DNA of 8,179 nt, taken from positions 1 through 8,179 of the forward strand of contig JBAXYJ010000129.1 of the NCBI GenBank assembly GCA_041670885.1, read 5' to 3'. Source of the stretch: JAJBWD01 sp041670885 (GTDB taxonomy: Bacteria > Bacillota > Clostridia > Clostridiales > Clostridiaceae). Of the stretch, positions 1 to 5,090 are shown one piece after another; within the stretch, counting starts at the first letter, position 1, and each line of letters begins with the position of its first letter. A program made the position numbers and the translations under genes. The notes beneath the pieces were generated by a model. The model did not search any database. It had not been told where the DNA came from and saw only the letters and a list, made by a program, of their open reading frames with translations.

Positions 1-710
1 AGCCACATGCCTTCCACATAATCTCCGGCAAAACCCCAGTCTCTTTTTGCGTCTAAGTTTCCAAGAGACAATTTTTCCTGCTTTCCGGCAGCGATTGATG
101 CTACAGCCCTGGTTATTTTTCTTGTTACAAAGGTCTCACCACGCCTTGGAGATTCATGATTAAACAATATTCCGTTGCAGGCAAATACATTATAAGCTTC
201 CCTGTAGTTTACCGTAATCCAGTAGGAATAAAGCTTAGCTGCTCCATAAGGGCTCTTTGGATAAAAAGGTGTCTTTTCACTTTGAGGTGCAGTTCCCGGA
301 ATTCCTCCAAACAATTCAGAAGTAGAAGCTTGATAAAATTTACATTTAAGTCCTATATCCTTTATGGCATCAAGAAGCCGGAGTGTTCCTATTCCATCCG
401 TTTCTGCGGTATATTCCGGAACTTCAAAGGAAACCTGCACATGGCTTTGTGCTCCAAGGTTATATATTTCATCCGGATTTACCTTTTCTATAATTCTGTT
501 TAAGTTACTGGAATCTGTTAAATCTCCGTAATGAAGAAATAATGTTTTATTTCCTATTTCAGGATCATTAAATAAATGGTCTATTCTTTTAGTATTAAAA
601 GTGCTTGCACGTCTAATAATTCCATGAACTTCATATCCCTTATTTAAAAGAAATTCAGTTAAATATGAACCATCCTGTCCTGTTATTCCTGTAATTAATG
701 CCTTTTTCAT
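1..710 (-). CDS. gmd: GDP-mannose 4,6-dehydratase, N-terminal 236 residues (cut by window edge)
   Basis: Converts GDP-D-mannose to GDP-4-keto-6-deoxy-D-mannose, the cytoplasmic branch point for GDP-L-fucose, GDP-D-rhamnose and related sugars. My reverse-strand translation is open from an ATG at 710 to base 1. It shows the extended SDR family: the NAD(P)-binding loop GITGQDG at residues 8-14, RRAS at 33-36, GDLTDSSNL at 62-70, NLGAQSHV at 84-91, the catalytic Thr130 and Glu132 in STSELFGG, and the YxxxK pair Tyr155/Lys159 in SPYGAAK. NHESPRRGETFVTRKI at 184-199 and KRDWGFAGDYVEGMW near the edge are typical of Gmd rather than of other sugar-nucleotide dehydratases. About two thirds of a usual Gmd is present and I see no lesion. 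It lies 30 bases after the guanylyltransferase that makes its substrate, with an AGAGGGG ribosome site about 11 bases ahead. Function is well supported; the final sugar cannot be told from this window. Confidence 0.96.
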   Translation of the reverse strand, partial: MKKALITGITGQDGSYLTEFLLNKGYEVHGIIRRASTFNTKRIDHLFNDPEIGNKTLFLHYGDLTDSSNLNRIIEKVNPDEIYNLGAQSHVQVSFEVPEYTAETDGIGTLRLLDAIKDIGLKCKFYQASTSELFGGIPGTAPQSEKTPFYPKSPYGAAKLYSYWITVNYREAYNVFACNGILFNHESPRRGETFVTRKITRAVASIAAGKQEKLSLGNLDAKRDWGFAGDYVEGMW

Positions 711-740
711 TTTTAAATTAACCCCTCTTGTAATAATTTT

Positions 741-1772
741 TTATGCTTCCAGCTGTTTTTTATATTCCTTCAGCTCATTTACTTCTGACTTTCTTCCTAT
801 AAATATGGTATCTTCATTTTCTATGACATAAATATCATCTAAATTTGTAACAACTGTTTTATGTTTGTTTCCTATAATCATATTGTTTTTAAAATTAATC
901 CCTTTAACATTTCCAAGGCATATATTTCCTCTATCATCCCTTTTGCCGTATCTTTCCACGGCTTTCCAGCTGCCCACGTCATCCCAGCCAAAATCAGCAG
1001 GAATTACATATATCTTATTATGCTTTTCCATGACAGCATAATCTATGGAAATGTTATCTGCTTTGATATAATTTTCTTCCAAAGAAGCCTCGTAATTATC
1101 CTTATTCTCCGCAATCTCTGCTAATACTTCATATGTGCTATATAAATACTTCTTTGTTAAATTAAGAATTGTATCCGCTTTCCATATGAACATTCCTGCA
1201 TTCCAGAGGTAATTCCCGGCCTTTAAGTATTCTTTTGCTTTTTCTATCTGAGGCTTTTCTACAAACTTTTCTACTTTGCATATGTTGTCATTACCCAAAG
1301 TTCTAATGTATCCATATCCTGTTTCAGGTCTGGTAGGTTTTATGCCAAGAGTTACTATCGCATCCTTGTTTTCTTCAACGAATTTCTCTCCGACTGTTAA
1401 AATCTTCAGGAACTTTTCCTCATCCTGAATCAGCTGGTCTGAAGGAAGTACTGCTAAGGCTGCATCCTTATATCTTTCACTTATGTAAAAGGCAGAAAGT
1501 GCTATACAGGGAGCAGTGTTTCTGCCATAAGGCTCTAGTATTATATTATCTTTAGGTAGTTCAGGCAGCTGCTCAATAACTAAGCTGTCATACTGCCTGC
1601 CGGTAACTACAAATATTCTCTCCATTGGAATAAGAGGAAGAAGTCTTTTTACTGTCATCTGAATCATGGTATCTTCTCCCAATAAGTTTAAAAACTGCTT
1701 TGGTTTCTTTTCAGTAGATAAAGGCCAGAATCTGGTACCTTTACCTCCTGCCATAATTAGTGCACATAACAA
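741..1772 (-). CDS. manC: mannose-1-phosphate guanylyltransferase (GDP-mannose pyrophosphorylase), single-domain form
   Basis: Makes GDP-mannose from GTP and mannose-1-phosphate in the cytoplasm. The 343-residue protein has the nucleotidyltransferase signature MAGGKGTRFWPLS (7-19) followed by KKPKQF (22-27), then EPYGRNTAP (80-88), LPSDQ (109-113), PETGYGYI (149-156), FVEKP (170-174), NAGMF (191-195) and FGWDDVGSW (261-269). The usual LPSDH/LPADH motif carries Gln instead of His at 113. The length fits the catalytic domain alone; the phosphomannose-isomerase half found in long ManC/AlgA proteins is absent, so that step must be encoded elsewhere. The chosen start is TTG at 1772 because AGGAGG (1781-1786) sits 8 bases ahead; the first in-frame ATG is residue 7, already inside the nucleotide-binding motif. 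It lies 12 bases after the phosphotransferase gene and supplies the substrate of the following gmd gene. Confidence 0.95.
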   Translation of the reverse strand: MLCALIMAGGKGTRFWPLSTEKKPKQFLNLLGEDTMIQMTVKRLLPLIPMERIFVVTGRQYDSLVIEQLPELPKDNIILEPYGRNTAPCIALSAFYISERYKDAALAVLPSDQLIQDEEKFLKILTVGEKFVEENKDAIVTLGIKPTRPETGYGYIRTLGNDNICKVEKFVEKPQIEKAKEYLKAGNYLWNAGMFIWKADTILNLTKKYLYSTYEVLAEIAENKDNYEASLEENYIKADNISIDYAVMEKHNKIYVIPADFGWDDVGSWKAVERYGKRDDRGNICLGNVKGINFKNNMIIGNKHKTVVTNLDDIYVIENEDTIFIGRKSEVNELKEYKKQLEA

Positions 1773-1780
1773 AACAATCG

Positions 1781-1786
1781 CCTCCT
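1781..1786 (-). promoter_or_regulatory. ribosome binding site that fixes the TTG start of manC
   Basis: On the minus strand this reads AGGAGG, a full Shine-Dalgarno match, 8 bases ahead of TTG at 1772. The stop codon TAG of the upstream phosphotransferase gene (1785-1787) overlaps its first two bases (TAGGAGG), so ribosomes finishing that gene end on the next initiation site, consistent with translational coupling. Confidence 0.8.
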
Positions 1787-2486
1787 ATTCTGCATTTTCA
1801 TCCCCAAATAAAACTCTAACCGTCCTAAATATAAGTCCTATATCCTTTAAAGTACTTCGCTCGTTAATGTACTTCAGATCCAGTTCCATCCATTCTTCAA
1901 AACCAACTGAGCTTCTTCCCATAACCTGCCAGTAACAGGTAAGCCCCGGCTTTACAATCAGCTTCCGCCTGTGGTATGGACTAAACTCCTTTACCTCACT
2001 TGGAAGGTTTGGTCTGGGACCTACTAAAGACATATCTCCCTTTAAAACATTAAAAAGCTGTGGCAGCTCGTCAATGCTTGTCTTTCTAATAAACTTACCT
2101 ACCCTGGTTATCCTTGGGTCTCTCCGCATCTTAAACATTGGCCCTGACATTTCGTTTTTTGCTTTTAAATCTTTCAGTTTGCACTCTGCATCGCTGCACA
2201 TTGACCTGAATTTAATCATCCTGAATATGCTGCCGTCTTTTCCTACCCTGTCCTGAACGAAAAATATCGGTCCCTTTGAATCCAGTTTAATTAATGCTGC
2301 CGTGATTAAGAACAAGGGGCTTAATAAAATAATTCCGCATAATGAACCTGTTAAATCAATTACCCTCTTAATAAAATAATAACCTATTCCCTTATCCTCT
2401 TTATCAAAGGTTATTTCCTTTGCAGAAATTTCTGAGTCCAGCAGTCCCACCTGCTTCTCCGAGTCTTCATACTGAAGATTTTGCAT
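1785..2486 (-). CDS. polyprenyl-phosphate sugar-phosphate transferase (initiating phosphoglycosyltransferase, WbaP/PglC superfamily)
   Basis: Starts repeat-unit assembly by moving a sugar-1-phosphate from a nucleotide sugar to undecaprenyl phosphate at the inner membrane face. The 233-residue protein is the short catalytic type. A charged leader (1-35) is followed by KRVIDL and a hydrophobic segment (about 42-67) that should form the re-entrant membrane hairpin. Then come RMIKFRSM (89-96), DPRITRVGKFIRKTSIDELPQ (123-143) with the Asp139-Glu140 catalytic pair, NVLKGDMSLVGPRP (146-159), and PGLTCYWQVMGRS (180-192). It lacks the four-helix and CoA-binding-like N-terminal part of long WcaJ/CpsE-type enzymes. 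ATG at 2486 is preceded by AGGGGGAAAGGAA. The 66-base gap from the phosphatase gene shows no clear promoter, so it is probably in the same operon. The sugar (hexose, N-acetylhexosamine or bacillosamine type) cannot be read from the sequence. Confidence 0.93.
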   Translation of the reverse strand: MQNLQYEDSEKQVGLLDSEISAKEITFDKEDKGIGYYFIKRVIDLTGSLCGIILLSPLFLITAALIKLDSKGPIFFVQDRVGKDGSIFRMIKFRSMCSDAECKLKDLKAKNEMSGPMFKMRRDPRITRVGKFIRKTSIDELPQLFNVLKGDMSLVGPRPNLPSEVKEFSPYHRRKLIVKPGLTCYWQVMGRSSVGFEEWMELDLKYINERSTLKDIGLIFRTVRVLFGDENAE

Positions 2487-2551
2487 TTCCTTTCCCCCTA
2501 AATTTATCCGAATTCTAATTTTCTATCTTTTGCTTCTATTTTTTTAATTTT

Positions 2552-2570
2552 ATTATTTATTAAAAAATAA
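2552..2570. repeat. 19-base direct repeat, copy 1, over the cpsB stop codon
   Basis: Plus-strand ATTATTTATTAAAAAATAA. An identical copy lies at 2616-2634, 64 bases away. This copy encodes the last residues of the phosphatase (LFFNK) and its stop, in a reading frame different from the other copy. The sequence is of low complexity, so chance or local duplication is possible. Confidence 0.7.
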
Positions 2571-3314
2571 TTTTGGTTTTTTGAACAGTTTTCTATATTT
2601 TACATTTATTTCCTCATTATTTATTAAAAAATAAGGGTTTTTTACTAAAGTATCGCTGATACCTGGTTTATAATCCTCTGCTGCATTTATTGTATCCTTT
2701 ATTCTTGGGCTCCTTGTACCAGCACTGTGAGCATCTGAAGCAATAAAGTCACATATTCCGTTTTTTATAAGGAGCATGGCTGTTTTTCTAATTTCTTTGC
2801 CAAATATTCCTTCTATGCTTCCTGAATTAATCTGGAACAGGCAGCCTTCTTTGATAAAATCATTAATAAGAGTCAAATTCTTTATAAAATACATATACCT
2901 TTCCGGGTGGGCAAGTATTATTTTAGCTCCGGCAATCTGCAGCTCATATATAATATCAAGAGCATTATCAGGAAGAGAGTCCATGGGAAATTCACATAGC
3001 AGATAAGAGCTGGCGTTTATACCTCTTATCTTTCCTTCCTTATATAAATCTATGGAATGCTTATCTAAATACACTTCCTGACCGGGTATTAGTTCTAAGT
3101 TTATTCCATAATTCTGAATCATGTCTTTCATTTTATCTGTCTCTGCTGCAACCTGATCATAAGTATTTTCGTATATTCCATTTACAAAGTGAGGGGTTGC
3201 TATAATTTTTTCTATTCCATCCTGTTTTGCAATTTTTATCATTTTTAAAAAGGTATCTATGTTTTTTGCTCCATCATCAATTCCTGGAAGAATGTGAGAG
3301 TGGATGTCTATCAT
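2553..3314 (-). CDS. cpsB: CpsB/YwqE-type manganese-dependent protein-tyrosine phosphatase (PHP family)
   Basis: Removes phosphate from the tyrosine cluster of the neighbouring BY-kinase, resetting the polysaccharide-length control cycle in the cytoplasm. The 253-residue length is normal. Metal-site motifs of the PHP fold occur in order: IDIHSHILPGIDDGA (2-16, His5, His7), ATPH (39-42, His42), PGQEVY (77-82, Glu80), CEFPM (107-111, Glu108), AHPERY (135-140, His136, Arg139) and SDAHS (193-197, Asp194, His196). Together these distinguish CpsB/CapC/YwqE from histidinol phosphatases. The start overlaps the kinase stop as ATGA, so the two genes are translationally coupled. The ribosome site AGGAG lies inside the codons for the kinase's basic tail. 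The last 25 or so codons are unusually A+T-rich and hold a 19-base direct repeat. Confidence 0.95.
   Translation of the reverse strand: MIDIHSHILPGIDDGAKNIDTFLKMIKIAKQDGIEKIIATPHFVNGIYENTYDQVAAETDKMKDMIQNYGINLELIPGQEVYLDKHSIDLYKEGKIRGINASSYLLCEFPMDSLPDNALDIIYELQIAGAKIILAHPERYMYFIKNLTLINDFIKEGCLFQINSGSIEGIFGKEIRKTAMLLIKNGICDFIASDAHSAGTRSPRIKDTINAAEDYKPGISDTLVKNPYFLINNEEINVKYRKLFKKPKLFFNK
2616..2634. repeat. 19-base direct repeat, copy 2, inside cpsB
   Basis: Identical to 2552-2570. In this copy the minus strand is read as YFLINN within the C-terminal part of the phosphatase, a frame different from that used at the other copy. Recombination between the copies would delete 64 bases and change the protein's last residues. 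Confidence 0.7.
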
Positions 3315-4015
3315 TTTTTCTTCTTTCTCCTTTTTTTCTCTTCGCCTTCAGCATAGTAATAGTAATATTTATTGCTGCCGTATTTATTACCCATTGACTC
3401 TGCTTTATTTAAAACCACACCCAGAATATTTGCTTTTACCTTATCTAAAAGCTCTTTTGCCCTTTTCGCCATATCTATTTCAGTAACACCTGAACCTACC
3501 ACAAGGACAACTCCATCTGCAATAGTTGCCAAAATTTGAGCATCTGTTACAGCATTTACTGGAGGCGAATCTAGAATTATCCTATTATATATTTTTAAGG
3601 CTTCCTGAAGAAATGTTTTCATTTTATTTGAAGAAAGCATCTCTGAGGGATTTGGTGGGATTGTTCCGCTGGTTAATATATCAATTCCCTTACCAAAGCA
3701 GAATACTGCATCTGATAGCTTTAATCCATCAGCTAAAAGGTTGGATAACCCTATTCTGTTTGAAATTTTATATTTTTTATGAATTGTTGGCTTTCTTAAA
3801 TCGCAGTCAATTAAAAGAGTTTTCTTTCCTGATTGCGCCATAGCCAAAGCCAGATTTGATGAAATTGTGGATTTCCCTTCCTGAGGACCTGAACTGGTTA
3901 TTAGTATAAGCTTCATTTCTTTATCTAAAGAAGAAAATTCTATATTTGTTCTTATGGTTCTGTATGCTTCAGAAATCGGTGATTTGGGCTCTTTATCTAC
4001 TATTAAATCTAACAT
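3311..4015 (-). CDS. cpsD: CpsD/YwqD-type bacterial tyrosine kinase (BY-kinase)
   Basis: Autophosphorylating tyrosine kinase that works with the membrane protein CpsC at the inner membrane face to control polysaccharide chain length and export. The 234-residue protein has EAYRTIRTNIEFS (16-28), the usual oligomer-contact region; Walker A in SSGPQEGKST (41-50, Lys48); Walker A' LLIDCDLRKP (67-76); and Walker B IILDSPP (146-152). The C-terminal tyrosine cluster is Tyr212 plus Tyr217-221. The chain ends in a strongly basic tail of eight Lys/Arg residues directly after the acidic AEGEE. ATG at 4015 follows AAGGAG by 8-9 bases and starts 2 bases after the cpsC stop. The 3' end overlaps cpsB by 4 bases. 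The split adaptor/kinase arrangement is that of Gram-positive bacteria; in proteobacteria the two are fused. Two A-runs (7 and 6 bases) lie in the tail codons. Confidence 0.96.
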   Translation of the reverse strand: MLDLIVDKEPKSPISEAYRTIRTNIEFSSLDKEMKLILITSSGPQEGKSTISSNLALAMAQSGKKTLLIDCDLRKPTIHKKYKISNRIGLSNLLADGLKLSDAVFCFGKGIDILTSGTIPPNPSEMLSSNKMKTFLQEALKIYNRIILDSPPVNAVTDAQILATIADGVVLVVGSGVTEIDMAKRAKELLDKVKANILGVVLNKAESMGNKYGSNKYYYYYAEGEEKKRRKKKK

Positions 4016-4017
4016 GC

Positions 4018-4701
4018 TTATATCTCCTTCTCTGATTCATAATCCGGGATAACACCAATAACTGAAATATTAAGATATTTTTCTACATCATCTTTTGTAA
4101 CTAAGGTATTATTCATATACTCCAGTAAAAATGCTGTACCTGCTGAGACTAGAAATCCTAATAAAAATGCTGCAGCAATAATTAGTTTTTTATTGGGCTT
4201 TACAGGAGACTCAGGAAGCTGGGCATTATCCATTATTTTTATATCCCCTTCCGGTAAAAGCTCCTTTGCTCTTTCAACAAATGCTTCAGCATAGGCTTGT
4301 ACATCTTTGTATGCATCAGTGGCTGATTTGCTGTCTACAGCTATAGTTAAAACCATAGTTCCTGTCTTTGTAGTAATTGTAGTCATCTCTAAAAGGTCTT
4401 TAGCTTCTATTTTATTTCCTAATTTGGAAGCTGCCAGTTCTGCTACCTTGTTTGTACCTGCAATATCTTTATAAGTCTGCATCAGGTTTTGGTACATCGT
4501 TACATCCTGCCCTGTAATTTTTTCTCCATCCTGCTTGCTGATTATTATGCCTACACTTGATTCATAAGTGGGGGAAATTAAAAATACACTGACAATTGCA
4601 GCGATAAATGTGGTTAACAGTGTAACAACAATAATCATCTGTATTCTCTTTTTTATGACACAAAATAACTCCTTTAAGTCTAATTCTGTTTCGTTATCCA
4701 T
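4018..4701 (-). CDS. cpsC: CpsC/YwqC-type chain-length regulator and kinase adaptor (Wzz domain)
   Basis: Membrane protein that sets polysaccharide chain length and activates the cognate BY-kinase through its cytoplasmic tail. From ATG at 4701 it has 227 residues. A short cytoplasmic N-terminus with ELDLKELFCVIKKR (6-19) precedes transmembrane helix 1 (about 21-43) and the Wzz-type motif SPTYESS (43-49). An extracellular region follows, then the proline motif LPESPVKPNKK (162-172), helix 2 (about 172-194) and a cytoplasmic tail ending NISVIGVIPDYESEKEI. The frame stays open upstream to an ATG at 4797, but I chose 4701: it has AGGGGG 6-7 bases ahead, begins at the conserved N-terminus, and lies downstream of a good promoter (-10 at 4732-4737) that the longer form would have to include in its coding region. 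It heads the kinase, phosphatase and sugar operon. Confidence 0.93.
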   Translation of the reverse strand: MDNETELDLKELFCVIKKRIQMIIVVTLLTTFIAAIVSVFLISPTYESSVGIIISKQDGEKITGQDVTMYQNLMQTYKDIAGTNKVAELAASKLGNKIEAKDLLEMTTITTKTGTMVLTIAVDSKSATDAYKDVQAYAEAFVERAKELLPEGDIKIMDNAQLPESPVKPNKKLIIAAAFLLGFLVSAGTAFLLEYMNNTLVTKDDVEKYLNISVIGVIPDYESEKEI

Positions 4702-4731
4702 GATTGACCCCCTAAATTTTTGTATAATGTG

Positions 4732-4760
4732 ATTATAAAGCAAAATCCCCATCAATTCAA
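4732..4760 (-). promoter_or_regulatory. sigma-A-type promoter of the cpsC operon
   Basis: Read on the minus strand, -35 TTGAAT (4760-4755) and a perfect -10 TATAAT (4737-4732) are separated by exactly 17 bases. Transcription would start near 4725, about 24 bases ahead of the cpsC ATG. The upstream DNA is rich in A and T runs, which could act as an UP element. This is pattern-based and not measured. Confidence 0.7.
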
Positions 4761-4978
4761 GGAAAAATATATAAAATATGTGATTAAAATATGCCAATTT
4801 ATGAGAGTTTAAATGAGTGAATTTTCTTAATATTGGTTTTTATTTCTATTCCGACATTATTTTTTATATACTGTTATAATTATTCAATACATATTAAATA
4901 ATTATAATCTGATTAATTTTTTTATTTATTTTAATTAAAGAATTATATCTTTTATAAAATATGTTAAATTATGTATTC

Positions 4979-4996
4979 TTATTATTATTATTATTA
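4979..4996. repeat. trinucleotide microsatellite (TTA)6
   Basis: Six uninterrupted TTA units on the plus strand (TAA on the minus strand) in non-coding DNA between the flippase and the cps promoter. Such runs can change length by slippage. It lies over 200 bases upstream of the called cps promoter, so a direct effect on promoter spacing is not expected. Confidence 0.8.
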
Positions 4997-5054
4997 AGTT
5001 TTTTTAATATTTTTATATTTTTATTAAAAAAATCAGAAAATAAAATAGGAAACT

Positions 5055-5080
5055 GTAAAAAAAACTGCAGTTTTCTTTAC
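5055..5080 (-). terminator. palindromic hairpin after the flippase gene, probable terminator
   Basis: Two 13-base arms form a near-perfect inverted repeat; on the minus strand all 13 positions can pair, one as a G-T wobble. With a TGCA loop this leaves an 11-base-pair stem. It begins 11 bases after the flippase stop, and on the minus strand the 3' arm holds a run of eight T. The stem is A-T-rich, so it may be weak or may leak into the cps operon. Confidence 0.5.
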
Positions 5081-5090
5081 TAAGTTATAT

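Larger units (their letters stand above)
4702..5090. other. 389-base AT-rich intergenic region between flippase and cpsC
   Basis: No convincing gene on either strand. It contains a palindromic terminator candidate just after the flippase (5055-5080), a (TTA)6 run (4979-4996), many A and T tracts, and the cpsC promoter (4732-4760). A second, weaker promoter-like element on the minus strand may lie around 4860-4888 (TTGAAT followed by TATATA-rich DNA), but its spacing is poor and I do not call it. I see no riboswitch-like conserved structure. Confidence 0.75.

Noticed and set aside
156..503. Plus-strand open frame of 115 codons
   Set aside because: It lies opposite gmd, whose catalytic motifs are clear on the minus strand; the plus-strand product is Cys/Ser/Arg-rich with no recognisable domain.
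861..1124. Plus-strand open frame of 87 codons
   Set aside because: Antisense shadow of manC with no family resemblance.
1690..1772. manC as a truncated bifunctional enzyme
   Set aside because: The catalytic domain is complete and of normal length for the single-domain family; absence of the isomerase domain is common.
1666..2256. Plus-strand open frames at 1666-1935 and 2074-2256
   Set aside because: Both lie opposite well-supported genes (manC and the phosphotransferase) and show no domain.
2776..3843. Plus-strand open frames at 2776-3006, 3304-3486 and 3526-3843
   Set aside because: Antisense to cpsB and cpsD, whose motifs are unmistakable.
4702..4797. Upstream extension of cpsC to an ATG at 4797
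   Set aside because: The extra 32 residues would contain the promoter; the internal ATG at 4701 has a ribosome site and begins the conserved protein.
4900..5045. Possible replication origin or attachment site in the AT-rich gap
   Set aside because: Only simple A and T tracts; no DnaA-box cluster, integrase, or flanking direct repeats seen.
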